Origin: Mucilaginibacter gracilis
GTDB taxonomy: Bacteria; Bacteroidota; Bacteroidia; Sphingobacteriales; Sphingobacteriaceae
DNA length: 64,000 nt
Assembly (NCBI RefSeq): GCF_003633615.1
Contig: NZ_RBKU01000001.1
Span: 5,146,001-5,210,000, forward strand
Direction: 5' to 3'
The notes under the pieces are model-generated. The model made no database searches, was not told the DNA's origin, and worked only from the letters and a program-made list of their open reading frames with translations. The position numbers and the translations under genes are program-made. Of this stretch, positions 36,264 to 45,542 are shown piece by piece. Positions within the stretch are counted from its first letter, which is position 1. The number at the start of each line of letters is the position of its first letter.

Positions 36264-36626
36264 ATGAACATTGGCGACCAGATAAAAAAGATAAGAACGG
36301 CTAAGAATCTCTCACAGAAAGAGGTGGCTTTATCTTTGGATATGGATCAGGCACAATTTTCACGAATTGAGAACGGCAAAACAGATCCTGCTTTCTCTAC
36401 CATTGAGAAAGTGGCCCAGGCCTTAGGTGTTGGCCTTGCTGAACTGGTGAATGTTGAAGAAGATATTCTGGAAGTGAACTCTTATGATAAATCGATCATT
36501 GAGAAAATGGCTTTGATCGATCAGTTAGAAGAAAAAGAGAAGTCAGCCTTTTTTACAATATTGGATGCCCTGGTATCTAAAAAAAGGTTAAAGGAATCGC
36601 TTTCTAACGCGCTCAACTTAGCATAA
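36264..36626 (+). CDS. XRE-family regulator, unit 4
   Basis: This protein is about 120 aa; I choose the start at 36264 (MNIGDQIKKIR) because the HTH begins there and the upstream 54 residues look like translated promoter. HTH_3: NLSQKEVALSLDMDQAQFSRIENGKTDP. The C-terminal half is helical and ends with a KKRLKESL tail resembling the other units. It differs in sequence from the other regulators, in line with its different operator. Confidence 0.88.
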   Translation: MNIGDQIKKIRTAKNLSQKEVALSLDMDQAQFSRIENGKTDPAFSTIEKVAQALGVGLAELVNVEEDILEVNSYDKSIIEKMALIDQLEEKEKSAFFTILDALVSKKRLKESLSNALNLA

Positions 36627-36662
36627 ACAAACAAAGCCCCGATTCGGGACTTTGTTTGTTTA
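36624..36662. terminator. Terminator of unit 4 regulator
   Basis: Arms AAACAAACAAAGCCCcG and CGGgACTTTGTTTGTTT enclose a short loop and begin at the regulator stop. Confidence 0.85.
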
Positions 36663-36671
36663 TTTATCAGC

Positions 36672-37433
36672 CTATTTCAATAATATAACTTTTGAAGAAG
36701 CATCTACATTACCACAATAAGATTTACATTTACTCAACGATTTATCGGGTGCAAAATCAATTACAAGCTTAGTGCTATCCTGCTTTGATAGCCTACAGAT
36801 CAGGTACTTGTCCAAGTAAGTGAGGCTTTTCTTTTTGCTTGTACTTAAATATGTAATTCTAAAACTTTTTTGACTTTTAAAGTCCAAATCCGTTTTAATT
36901 AAGCTTAGACCATCAATAAAGTAGACATAGCTATTCATAATCAATGGATTGCAAGTATTTTTCAGTTGTCTTGAAAAAGCTTTAACCGAGTTGTTATTTA
37001 AGTTAAGAATATATCCGTTACCTTCATTATTGCCATCTTCATCGACATATGTAAATATTGAAAACAGCAGGTAATCTTTATCAATGAACACTTTACTTAT
37101 TCCTTTAATGTGTTTTTTCGACAGTATTAATTTACCTTTTATGTTAACCAATAAAGTATAAGAGTCTTCCGATTCTTCTTTTACAATTAGTTTTATTCCT
37201 TTTGAAATTATATTGATTGTGTTATTATCATCGAAATCAAGCACTTTTGTTCCACCATAATTTGTAAGATTAAAAGTCGAAGTATCTTTATTTTTCAGAA
37301 AATCAGATACACTCGACAAGTACAGGCGAGAATTTGATTTTAAAACCCCATTACTCAATTTATCGCCCTGAGCTACTGCACTATAAAGTACAAAAAGCCC
37401 TAATATAATTCCTATTTTTTTACTACTTATCAT
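36672..37433 (-). CDS. Predicted immunity protein, unit 4
   Basis: This 253-aa protein has a signal peptide (IGIILGLFVLYSAVAQG) and an otherwise beta-rich mature part with repeated FxxDKDYLLFSIFTYVDEDG-like stretches. It overlaps the end of the toxin tip by 11 bp, which implies translational coupling. No known family is visible. I infer a periplasmic inhibitor of the M15-like toxin. Confidence 0.68.
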   Translation of the reverse strand: MISSKKIGIILGLFVLYSAVAQGDKLSNGVLKSNSRLYLSSVSDFLKNKDTSTFNLTNYGGTKVLDFDDNNTINIISKGIKLIVKEESEDSYTLLVNIKGKLILSKKHIKGISKVFIDKDYLLFSIFTYVDEDGNNEGNGYILNLNNNSVKAFSRQLKNTCNPLIMNSYVYFIDGLSLIKTDLDFKSQKSFRITYLSTSKKKSLTYLDKYLICRLSKQDSTKLVIDFAPDKSLSKCKSYCGNVDASSKVILLK

Positions 37434-38196
37434 CCTTTTTCTTTTTATCCTGTATTGTTTTAAGATAATCTTTTACTGCTTGAACTTCGCTGTCGGACAA
37501 CCTGGTTCCATGAACTGTGACATCCGTTCCGTTAACATTAACTGTTAACGTTACGTCAGTTTCTTTACTGGGATCATATATGGGTAACCCATTAACCCCT
37601 CCTTTATTCGCATAATCATTTTTATTAGTGTTATATGCATCTTGAAAAGAACCATAACCATAATCTCGGGCATCTTGTTCAAAGTGAGGATAATCTTTTA
37701 ATCCATACCGCCAATCAAAATTACTTACACCCTCCCCATATTGGCCTACTTCAGTCTTATAGGCGTTCAAAGATTCACTTTTTTGCGAATCTTTATCTTC
37801 GTAATAGGCTTTTTTAACTCCAAAATCTAAAGCAAATCCTTGTTGATGCCTACTTTTACCAACTTTAGCCTTAAGCCCCCCTGAGCCGGAAACATTTCTT
37901 TGTTGATCATCTGTCCTGTAACTTTCAGTCACTACCGCTCCATATGTATCATACATTTTCCATGCAAAATCATAGGCTTGCTTTGCTATTTTGGAATCAA
38001 CAACAGCATATTTTGTTCCTCCATTTCCATTGGGCACCGGGATTCTAATTAAATCTTTCCCTGTCGGATCAATAAAGCTCATTGGATTGTCGCCAACATA
38101 AGCGTAAGATGACAGGCCTGCGTACTTTTCTGCATGAGGGTCAATAGTTGTCATTCTTCCAATTACCGGATCATAAAAGCGCGCGCCATAATCGTA
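37423..38196 (-). CDS. Orphan Rhs C-terminal tip 4, M15-type D-Ala-D-Ala peptidase-like
   Basis: The frame begins at the core and passes YVGDNPMSFIDPTG into a toxin domain. TESYRTDDQQ, SRHQQGFALDFGV and KDYPHFE are the zinc-site motifs of the M15/VanY peptidases (SxHxxGxAxD and the distal HFE). These cleave the stem peptide of peptidoglycan. The first ATG is at 38154. The core here is GCGCCATAATCGTA, with two changes from the others. In-frame stop TGA lies upstream of the core, as at J6. Confidence 0.78.
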   Translation of the reverse strand, partial: YDYGARFYDPVIGRMTTIDPHAEKYAGLSSYAYVGDNPMSFIDPTGKDLIRIPVPNGNGGTKYAVVDSKIAKQAYDFAWKMYDTYGAVVTESYRTDDQQRNVSGSGGLKAKVGKSRHQQGFALDFGVKKAYYEDKDSQKSESLNAYKTEVGQYGEGVSNFDWRYGLKDYPHFEQDARDYGYGSFQDAYNTNKNDYANKGGVNGLPIYDPSKETDVTLTVNVNGTDVTVHGTRLSDSEVQAVKDYLKTIQDKKKKDDK

Positions 38197-38268
38197 TAGC
38201 CCCTTGTAACTTTTAAGATTTTCCCTGGTTTTTCAGCTTGCACGTTTTCGGTGCTATAAAGAACGTTT
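38183..38268. other. Recombination junction J4: variant core plus cassette-end motif
   Basis: Core GCGCCATAATCGTA (38183-38196) is followed 43 bases later by GCAC-gttttcg-GTGC (38240-38254) and TATAAAGAACGTTT. The right side, from tagcccc on, belongs to unit 3 and nearly equals J6. Confidence 0.78.
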
Positions 38269-38392
38269 AGGCTCGTAAAGTTAACAGATATTTTTTTTCT
38301 TACAAGCCCAGGTTGTTGGTTGATTTTTACCACACAGGCCTGCCGGGTTGGTTATTTTTTAAAGATTCTGTTGGGTAAGGGCGGCGTTTTTT

Positions 38393-39355
38393 TTAAGATA
38401 AAGTTAGTGGATGATGCTTGTTAAGCGCCTCTTTTAGGTCTTCCAGATTGGTGGTTTTATACCTTTCAGTTGAACTTACATAGCGGTGCCCGGCCATATA
38501 TTGAACAGTACGCAGGTTCTTTTCTTTCAGCCATTCCGTGATGACACTCTGCCTGATCTGTTTTGCGTGTTTGTATTTAGGGTTGAGTCTTCGAAGCGCG
38601 TAGTTAAGGTGTAAAAGGCTGTTTTTGATGTCTTCCTGGGCATTTATGCTGATAAACAAACGCTCAATTTCCTGTTCATCTTTGTAATGATTCGGCTTTC
38701 GCCCTGGTCGTTCGGCCAGGCGCTCGGCCAGTATTTTCGGACGGATCACCAACAGGTATTCATGCAGTTCGAGGATTTGGTGAGGCTGTAATGGAAGTAA
38801 CCGGCCCAGTTGTCTGCCAGTTGCGGGGATATGGATTTTGCCCTCTCTTAGTTTCAGATGTTCAGGGCGCAGATGGCTCAGTTCATCCCGCGTAACACCC
38901 TGATAAACAAGCAAGCCAATGATCACTTTATTGCGGTATGTACGATTGTCAGTGACCTGGTAACTTTCATATAGCGCCTCCATTTCAGGCATGGTTAACA
39001 GGTCGTGCGGGAGGTTTCTGACCGTACCTTTGAGTATGATTCCCGCTGCCGGATTGATGCCAATCTCCTGTTCCTGTTGCAGGTGCGAGAAGTAATATCG
39101 CAAAGTCCGCATGATCTGGTTGATTAGCTTGATGCTAAAGCCTTTCTGCCTGAGCTGGTCGGCAAACTCCATCACATCGGCATGGGTAAGCTGCGCTAAC
39201 TCCAGGCTTTGGCCGGTTAACCATTCGTGGAATGTAGCTGTATAGTTGATGGTTTGATGGATGTAGCTGTGGCTGAACTGCTCTTGTTTCAGATATTCCC
39301 GGAAAGGTTCTAAAGCGGCCAGCGTAGCCGGGGCGAACTCATATTTTTTGTTCAT
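38393..39355 (-). CDS. Tyrosine recombinase B, unit 3
   Basis: This is nearly identical to recombinase B of unit 5 (only a few substitutions such as K to R in ALRRLNPKYK). The start at 39355 is chosen as in unit 5. Box II again has KQIRQ without His. It overlaps recombinase A by 17 bp. Confidence 0.9.
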   Translation of the reverse strand: MNKKYEFAPATLAALEPFREYLKQEQFSHSYIHQTINYTATFHEWLTGQSLELAQLTHADVMEFADQLRQKGFSIKLINQIMRTLRYYFSHLQQEQEIGINPAAGIILKGTVRNLPHDLLTMPEMEALYESYQVTDNRTYRNKVIIGLLVYQGVTRDELSHLRPEHLKLREGKIHIPATGRQLGRLLPLQPHQILELHEYLLVIRPKILAERLAERPGRKPNHYKDEQEIERLFISINAQEDIKNSLLHLNYALRRLNPKYKHAKQIRQSVITEWLKEKNLRTVQYMAGHRYVSSTERYKTTNLEDLKEALNKHHPLTLS

Positions 39356-40235
39356 GCTGAAGATGGGTGTAGATCTGCGTACTTTCCATGCTGCCATGCC
39401 CTAAAAAGCGCTGTATCTGTTCCAGTTGCATGCCGGAATGAAGCAGGTGGCTGGCAATACTGTGCCGCAGGGTATGCAGGCCCACAGGTTTTTGGATAGT
39501 CGCCGCTTTTTTCAGTGTTTGTAAACGGTCATAGCAGGTTTGACCAGTGAGCCTTTTGCCACTAACATTGAGCAGTAAAGCATCCTCTTTTTTATCACCG
39601 GCGAAGTGCGGACGGGCATACAGAATGTAGTTCTCCAGATCGGTTTTAGCAGTACCCGCCAGTGGCACATAACGCTCTTTATAACCTTTCCCTTTGCGGA
39701 CGTAAACCAGTTCCTTATCGGGCAGAATGTCCCTAACATTGACGTTTATAGCTTCATTCTTTCGTAACCCGCAGCCATAATACAGGGCAAGCATCGCCCT
39801 GTCCCTTAGCCCGTATATATCATCTTTAACCACACAATAAAGCTTGCTGATCTCGGCCAGGGTCAATATACTTTTGATATTGGTGCTTTTGCCTTTGATA
39901 CGCAATTTCACGGTAAAGCTGGGCTGGCCGCTCTCCATCAGGTAACGGCTGAACTTGCGGATCACCTGTAAGTGTTTCCGGATATAGTTCAGGCTGATCG
40001 CACCGGCAGCGGTCTGGCTTGGCCTTTCATGCAGATATTCCAGGTATTTTTTAAGGTGATCTGGCTGAATATCGTGTGGATGGTCGCAGTTTTGGGCTTC
40101 TAAGTAAAGAAGGAACTCGGCCAGCATTTTGGGCATATCGCGGGGACTGGTAGGTTCAAAGTTGAGTATCCGCAGCCATTGAGTGAACCCGGCATGCAGC
40201 CGGATATACAGCGGATTTTTTAGGGTGCCTTGCAT
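39339..40235 (-). CDS. Tyrosine recombinase A, unit 3
   Basis: This 298-aa protein is nearly identical to unit 5 A (differences such as LYCVVKDD for LYDLVKDD and AATIQKPVG for AAILKPVG regions). All catalytic residues, including HTLRHSIAS and LGHGSMESTQIY, are kept. Confidence 0.95.
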   Translation of the reverse strand: MQGTLKNPLYIRLHAGFTQWLRILNFEPTSPRDMPKMLAEFLLYLEAQNCDHPHDIQPDHLKKYLEYLHERPSQTAAGAISLNYIRKHLQVIRKFSRYLMESGQPSFTVKLRIKGKSTNIKSILTLAEISKLYCVVKDDIYGLRDRAMLALYYGCGLRKNEAINVNVRDILPDKELVYVRKGKGYKERYVPLAGTAKTDLENYILYARPHFAGDKKEDALLLNVSGKRLTGQTCYDRLQTLKKAATIQKPVGLHTLRHSIASHLLHSGMQLEQIQRFLGHGSMESTQIYTHLQHEQKI

Positions 40236-40238
40236 TTT

Positions 40239-41861
40239 CTATTGTTGTTGGGCTACTGCGGTTTTCTTGCTGGTTTTCTGCGTGTTATGTAACCCATCGG
40301 GGCTTTGGGCTACACCTGGGCTACTATGATTTACCTTACGTATCTCAATAAGGATATTTTCCATCATTTCATGGGCATCATTGGTCAGGGTTTCCAGATC
40401 ATCCCAGCTTTGTACCTTGTATTCAAAGCCTTTATAGCGGCTGCCGCGCGCGATCTTGATATAACCCATGCGTTCCAGTTCATACAGGTAACGGCTCAAA
40501 CTGCTTGGGCTGAGCCGAAAGACGGGACGTACTTCCTTGCTGTAAAAGGTTTCGCTGTCGTTTTGCCGAAGCCAGGCTTTCAGCTTTTCAAAGAATGAAC
40601 GGCAGGCATCGTTTAGCTCGTCACTCTTTTTAAGGAGGGTGGTTTCCAGCAGCGAAAAGGCAACCTCAATATCTTCAATCGTGGTTTCCACATACTGCTC
40701 ACCGGTAGTGGTATCAGTTTGCAGTTCCCGCTGATACTGGTGGTAGAACGTTATCGTTTCGGTAAACAACAAGAGCAGCAGCATGGTGCGCCTGGGCTTA
40801 AAGATAGCCTCCGGCAGTTGCAGGTAAGTAGCAAAAGGGTTTTTAACGCCGACCGGCTGCAGCAGGCGCTGGACATTCTTCAGCTGTTCACGAACGTTGC
40901 GCTCGGCCTGGTGATCAAGCAGCCCGGCGCTTTGCCTGCGCTGGTAGTCCATGATCTTTTTATCCTGCTCTGGGCTATCATCCGTGTAGAGCAGGATACA
41001 GCGGTTGGCGTTATCTTCGTAAAGCTGTTCGCGGGTGGTACACCCGCTGACACACACGGGGCCTTCGACATTAAGCGTAACTGTTTTCAGGTTACCCTTG
41101 CTGTCTTTCAGGGTCACCGTTTTACTGATCCGTCGCTTGCTTTGCAGTTCCCGGAGCGGGTACAGCACGTTATCCGCGCCGTCCATATCCTCGATTAGCA
41201 GCAACTTATTTTTAAGCTCATCCTTACCGAAGTAGTAAAAAGCGTTCATGGACAGCATGGTGATCTCCAGCTTGTCTTCTTCCGGGATCAGCTCGCTGAC
41301 CCTTTCCTGTAACCAGGTCTTACCGGTTCCGGAAGGCCCCAGGCACATCAGGTGCAGCGGTGTATTCCGCTTTCTGGAGGTATAGATCAGGTAGGCGATC
41401 AGGCTGTTCACTTCCTCGCCAACTATGCCGCTGGCAGAGATGGCCTGCCGGGTCCGTCCGAGCAGGCCTGGCGCTTTAAGGTATTGCAGGGCAATCTTAC
41501 GTTCGGCCTCGGTAAGCTGTTTCTTTTCTGCCTGTTTAGGCTTCATGGCTTCCAGCCGTTCGGATCGGTAATCTTCCAGGGCAGTAGTCAGGCGGCTGAT
41601 GACTTTCGCCAGTTCAGCGGCAGCCACATCTAATGCCTCGGCTGACTTTTCAATCAGGTGTTCTGCCTGAACACTGTTGTACAGGTCGAGGTTGTGGCGA
41701 AAGGCTTTGTTTGTGTTGCCACCACAGACCATCTTCAATGTTACTTTTAAGCGGTCAAAGCCGGTCAGTTTGATACCGCCCAGGACGGTTATATGCAGTT
41801 TACCATCCATGTAAAGTAATAACTCTGGATTATCTATAATTAACTTAGGTACTACATTCAT
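40239..41861 (-). CDS. Cassette AAA+/P-loop ATPase, unit 3
   Basis: This 540-aa protein is nearly identical to the unit 5 ATPase. It starts MNVVPKLIIDNPELLLYMDG. Walker A GPSGTGKT and Walker B LLLIEDMDG are intact, as is the winged helix FRLSPSSLSRYLYELERMGY. Together with the two recombinases it forms one operon divergent to the XRE gene. Confidence 0.82.
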   Translation of the reverse strand: MNVVPKLIIDNPELLLYMDGKLHITVLGGIKLTGFDRLKVTLKMVCGGNTNKAFRHNLDLYNSVQAEHLIEKSAEALDVAAAELAKVISRLTTALEDYRSERLEAMKPKQAEKKQLTEAERKIALQYLKAPGLLGRTRQAISASGIVGEEVNSLIAYLIYTSRKRNTPLHLMCLGPSGTGKTWLQERVSELIPEEDKLEITMLSMNAFYYFGKDELKNKLLLIEDMDGADNVLYPLRELQSKRRISKTVTLKDSKGNLKTVTLNVEGPVCVSGCTTREQLYEDNANRCILLYTDDSPEQDKKIMDYQRRQSAGLLDHQAERNVREQLKNVQRLLQPVGVKNPFATYLQLPEAIFKPRRTMLLLLLFTETITFYHQYQRELQTDTTTGEQYVETTIEDIEVAFSLLETTLLKKSDELNDACRSFFEKLKAWLRQNDSETFYSKEVRPVFRLSPSSLSRYLYELERMGYIKIARGSRYKGFEYKVQSWDDLETLTNDAHEMMENILIEIRKVNHSSPGVAQSPDGLHNTQKTSKKTAVAQQQ

Positions 41862-41928
41862 ATCTAATTAGATGTTATAATGCTTTTTAGTGCAGCAATA
41901 ATAATGATGCTATGCTCATAAAAGCAAA

Positions 41929-41967
41929 TGATACCCATTTGTATTTTACCACGCATTTTATGTATCA
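41929..41967. promoter_or_regulatory. Inverted repeat operator, unit 3
   Basis: TGATAC (41929-41934) and GTATCA (41962-41967) stand as in unit 5, with ATGATAC/GTATCAT arms of 7 bp and a near-identical interior. Confidence 0.5.
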
Positions 41968-42004
41968 TTCTTAGTATTTTTGAGGTTAAAGGATTAAAGG
42001 AAGA

Positions 42005-42355
42005 ATGAGTTTAGGAAGCCGGATCAGGGAGCTACGTACCCAAAAAAGACTAAAACAGGCGGAGCTTGGCGCAATCGTCGGCTTGACGTATGTGCAGATT
42101 GGCCGTTATGAGATAGGAAAGGCTAAACCAGCAGCCGATATGCTTTCTAAGTTGGCCAAAGCATTGGATACAACTGCTGACTACCTGGTTAATGATGATG
42201 TGAGTGATCCGGCAATAACGGCACAATTGACCGACCGGGAACTGCTTAAACAGTTTAAAGAAGTAGAGTTATTGAATGCTGAAGATAAGCATATTGTAAA
42301 GGTTTTTATCGATGCCTTTCTAACTAAAAGGCACATACAGGAATATGTAAAGTAA
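42005..42355 (+). CDS. XRE-family regulator, unit 3
   Basis: This 116-aa protein has HTH_3 IRELRTQKRLKQAELGAIVGLTYVQIGRYEIGKAKPAAD. It closely matches the unit 5 regulator, including the C-terminal KRHIQEYVK. Its terminator is interrupted by an IS element. Confidence 0.92.
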   Translation: MSLGSRIRELRTQKRLKQAELGAIVGLTYVQIGRYEIGKAKPAADMLSKLAKALDTTADYLVNDDVSDPAITAQLTDRELLKQFKEVELLNAEDKHIVKVFIDAFLTKRHIQEYVK

Positions 42356-42373
42356 ATGAAAAAAGCCCCTTAA

Positions 42374-43776
42374 AAGCACGAATGGTCGGAAGATTAACTC
42401 TTCCGACTTTTTTGTTTTCAGAGAGGTTTTGTTTTTTATTTAACTATCTGATTATCAATTATTTGTTTGTTTTTCTTAATGATTTTAGGTATATTAAATG
42501 CTGTAAATCAATAAGATATGGCCATTTTTAAAGATCATAGCGTCACCGTAAAACAGCTCTTAGGCTTCATTCCTGAAGCATTGATAGCAAATTTGTCACT
42601 CACAACCAAGATCGATCATTACGCAAAGGTTTTGCATGGCAATAAGTTGTTTTATTTGCTGCTGTACGGAATTTTGGAAAATGACAGGCTTAGCCAGAGA
42701 AGTCTTGAGGATACCTTTAACGATTCCATGTTCAAGTTGCTTTTTAACCTTGATGAAGATGAAAAGGTGCGCCGGAGTTCTATCTCGGAAAGATTATCTA
42801 AAGTTGACCCGGATTATTTCAGGCAGATCTACGAATTTATCTATGAGCAGTTTTCCGCGGCTTACACTTTAACAGAAAGAAAGCAATATAACCTGATCCG
42901 TGTAGACAGTACAATAGTTAGTGAAACCGCCGGAAAGTTAACCGAAGGCATCGCCCTTTCCGGCAGCAGTAAGAAAGCGGTCAAATACAGCCTTGCTTTT
43001 GATGGTATACTGCCCGGTCTGGCTCAAGTATTCACCAGCCCAAACTATGGCAACGAAGACAATGCCTTACCGGAAGTAGTCATCTCGCATGTTAAAAAAG
43101 AGCCGGGACATCAGAATATCTATGTATTAGACAGGGGACTTCAATCTACCCGGACAATGAAAGCTTTCAGTGAAAGCGAGATAACCTTCATCTGCCGGGC
43201 AAAGGAGAACAGGAAGTTCGAGCCTGTAGAATCGCTGATTGTCGAAGGGCAGGACATGGATATGGGGGAATCCATTTTACTAAAAGACAGCATTGTCCGG
43301 CTTTATACAGGGATGCCTGTAATCAATAAACGCGGAAACAAACATTACATAGAGATACTGGTCGATCGTCCTTTTCGCCTGGTCATTGTAAAAAGTAAAT
43401 CTGATGAGGGTAAAGAATACTGGCTGTTAACCAATGAGTTCGACTTATTAGCCAAAGATATCGCACAGGCCTATCGCAGGCGCTGGGATATCGAGGTCTT
43501 TTTTCGGTTCCTCAAACAGGAACTCAATGTAAGCCATCTGGTTTCACTTAATAATAACGGCTTACAGGTAATGCTATATATGACACTGATCACCAGCATG
43601 CTGCTGTTGATCTATAAAAAGGGCAACGGCATCGGTTACAAAACCGCTAAAAGACGTTTTACAATGGAGGTCAGAGACCTGGCTATCGCACTTATTGTCG
43701 TTCAATGTGGAGGTGATCCCGGACTCTTTTTTAAAACATAAAAAAATGGCCGGAATTTCTTCCGACCATTCGTGCC
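42374..43776 (+). mobile_element. IS4-like insertion sequence inside the unit 3 terminator
   Basis: Ends read GCACGAATGGTCGGAAGA on the left and GGCACGAATGGTCGGAAGA on the right (inward). A TTAA stands on each side (42370-42373, 43777-43780) as probable target duplication. Outside these, AAAGCCCC on the left and GGGGCTTT on the right are the two arms of the AAAGCC terminator that each unit has after its regulator, so the IS landed in the loop. The exact ends are uncertain by a few bases because the arms add to the inverted repeats. Confidence 0.8.
42518..43741 (+). CDS. IS4-family-like DDE transposase
   Basis: This is a 407-aa transposase. Asp residues are found in IRVDSTIV and YVLDRGLQS, and the Glu in AYRRRWDIEVFFRFLKQEL, the YREK-like block of the IS4 group. 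N-terminal LLYGILENDRLSQRSLED and C-terminal DPGLFFKT are complete. The frame is intact, so the element may be active. Confidence 0.92.
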   Translation: MAIFKDHSVTVKQLLGFIPEALIANLSLTTKIDHYAKVLHGNKLFYLLLYGILENDRLSQRSLEDTFNDSMFKLLFNLDEDEKVRRSSISERLSKVDPDYFRQIYEFIYEQFSAAYTLTERKQYNLIRVDSTIVSETAGKLTEGIALSGSSKKAVKYSLAFDGILPGLAQVFTSPNYGNEDNALPEVVISHVKKEPGHQNIYVLDRGLQSTRTMKAFSESEITFICRAKENRKFEPVESLIVEGQDMDMGESILLKDSIVRLYTGMPVINKRGNKHYIEILVDRPFRLVIVKSKSDEGKEYWLLTNEFDLLAKDIAQAYRRRWDIEVFFRFLKQELNVSHLVSLNNNGLQVMLYMTLITSMLLLIYKKGNGIGYKTAKRRFTMEVRDLAIALIVVQCGGDPGLFFKT

Positions 43777-43797
43777 TTAAAAGGGGCTTTCATATTA

Positions 43798-44301
43798 TTA
43801 CTGATTTTTAACTGTATTGGGGTCTTTTGATATTTTATAATAGTGTCTATTGTTGATAAGAAGGTCAATTTTGTTATTAGCCATATTAACCTTTGATATA
43901 ATTAGGGGATCTAATTCCTTTGGTGCTATTTCATTGACCTGCTTTATTTTATCATTATCAAAAACAAATAAGTATTCGTCAGTCCCCCCAGCACCTGTTA
44001 GTATTTTTCCGCCAACTCTTTCAACTCGGGATAAAATCGTCAAATATAAACCACCTTTATCTAATCGATATTTACCTTTTAGTTTAATGATGCCTCTTGT
44101 ATCATCTGAAGGATCGTATTGAAAAACAAAAGTACCATCTCCAAAAAAGCTAAAGCATTCTGCATAACCATTTCCAACACGTGGACTGTTTATTTGCCAA
44201 ACACCTGTAAGGTTTTGTTTGCTTATAGGCAAATCACTTTGGGCATATAATTGACTACCAATGGATTGTATGACTATAATTAATATTATTATTCTTTTCA
44301 T
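43798..44301 (-). CDS. Predicted immunity protein, unit 3
   Basis: This 167-aa protein has a signal peptide (IIILIIVIQSIGSQLYAQS) and a lipocalin-like beta-rich mature part: LTGVWQINSPRVGNGYAECFSFFGDGTFVFQYDPSDDTRG. It begins 2 bases after the stop of tip 3. I infer a periplasmic inhibitor of the adjacent cysteine-peptidase-like toxin. Lipocalin-like domain calls are common in such small exported proteins, so the fold is suggestive only. Confidence 0.68.
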   Translation of the reverse strand: MKRIIILIIVIQSIGSQLYAQSDLPISKQNLTGVWQINSPRVGNGYAECFSFFGDGTFVFQYDPSDDTRGIIKLKGKYRLDKGGLYLTILSRVERVGGKILTGAGGTDEYLFVFDNDKIKQVNEIAPKELDPLIISKVNMANNKIDLLINNRHYYKISKDPNTVKNQ

Positions 44302-44303
44302 GA

Positions 44304-45131
44304 TTAAAAGCCTGTTAATGGATTTGTTGTTGGTTTTGGAGCCGGAAGTGATTTCGGGGTAATCGCTGGATTTAATATAAAGTATTGAGTATTAGCCATA
44401 TTTTTAGAGCCAAAAACAGGCGTTGTGCCATCGCCCTGATTGTTTATATTCAAGAACCCGTTATTACGCCCAATGTTTGCCATTTGCCCTTTATCTTCAT
44501 TAGCTCCAACTGAGAAAGTTACAACATGGCCATGACCTGCTTCTTTTAACCCCACAATTCCTAATCCGCCTTTATCTGCAACTGCCTGAGCATTGCTTTG
44601 ATCCGTTTTGATAAAAGTAGTATTACAATTCATTTGGTCAACCATGCTATTAGCCATACCAGTTATAGGTAAACCAGATGAATTATTCGTTGCAGAAGCC
44701 ACCGTACTGAAGATATTTTGGGTTGCATAATTGCAAAAAGTAGCTCCACCTGGAATTGGATTTAAAGCTGTATTAGACGCATTTAAGTTCTGTTGTTCTT
44801 GAATAGCTGTTGTTAAATTTACCGTATTAGATTCAGGTGCAAATGGAACACCAGGATTGGCTTTAGATTGATCGAAACCTGTAAACTCGTAATGCCTGTT
44901 TACATCACTTCCTACCTCCTGATATTGAGCTGTTGAACCATCTTCTACGTGTCTTTTATTTCCATCCTCATCCGTAAAGTCACTTGGAACCATACCATCT
45001 GGATCAATAAATCTAATCGGATTATTTAAACCATAAGAGTAAGGTGACCACCTTCGATTTAATTCTGCTTTAGGATCAATTGATGTATTACGCCCAATTA
45101 CAGGGTCGTAGAAACGTGCACCGTAATCGTA
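44304..45131 (-). CDS. Orphan Rhs C-terminal tip 3, NlpC/P60- or amidase-like
   Basis: The frame continues from the core: YDYGARFYDPVIGRNTSIDP...YGLNNPIRFIDPDG, then a toxin of about 230 aa. The first ATG in frame is at 44993. ATFCNYATQNIF (Cys) and AGHGHVVTF (His) followed by ANIGRNNGF match the Cys-then-His order of papain-like peptidoglycan amidases seen in phage lysins and secreted effectors. Assignment is by motif only. An in-frame TAA six codons upstream of the YDYGA core prevents read-through. Confidence 0.7.
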   Translation of the reverse strand, partial: YDYGARFYDPVIGRNTSIDPKAELNRRWSPYSYGLNNPIRFIDPDGMVPSDFTDEDGNKRHVEDGSTAQYQEVGSDVNRHYEFTGFDQSKANPGVPFAPESNTVNLTTAIQEQQNLNASNTALNPIPGGATFCNYATQNIFSTVASATNNSSGLPITGMANSMVDQMNCNTTFIKTDQSNAQAVADKGGLGIVGLKEAGHGHVVTFSVGANEDKGQMANIGRNNGFLNINNQGDGTTPVFGSKNMANTQYFILNPAITPKSLPAPKPTTNPLTGF

Positions 45132-45203
45132 CTGGCTACCACACTTTTTTTACTGTTTTCCAGGTTTTCGGTTTGCACTTTTTGGGTGCTATAAAGAACG
45201 TTT
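45118..45203. other. Recombination junction J3: core plus cassette-end motif
   Basis: Core GCACCGTAATCGTA (45118-45131), then CTGGCTACC, and after 43 bases GCAC-tttttgg-GTGC (45175-45189) with TATAAAGAACGTTT. The right side belongs to unit 2 and is identical to J2. It is also the left boundary of the 5967-bp duplication. Confidence 0.85.
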
Positions 45204-45542
45204 GTAAGGGTAAAGATAAGCGTTAGTTTTGCTTTTGCAAGGCCGTGGGTGCGTTGGTTTTTTTGGTGGGTTGGTGGTTGTTGACCTGGTTAAGCTGACC
45301 ATCTGTTACCGCAAAGGTAGCCTCCGAACCGGAAGCAGTAAAGGGACTTTCGCGGCATAAACCCACAAGCCTTTCACGCACCAGGCCATTTATTCCACGT
45401 TCCCTTGACAGCTCCCGCTTCTCCCGCTTTTGGTTGCTTAACAGAAGATCACCTGAACCCCTATGCTCTTATTTTTATGGTGTGAGATATATAATTACAA
45501 AGGTCTTTCAGCAGTTCCCCCGGCGACTTCGGAGCAGTCGGG

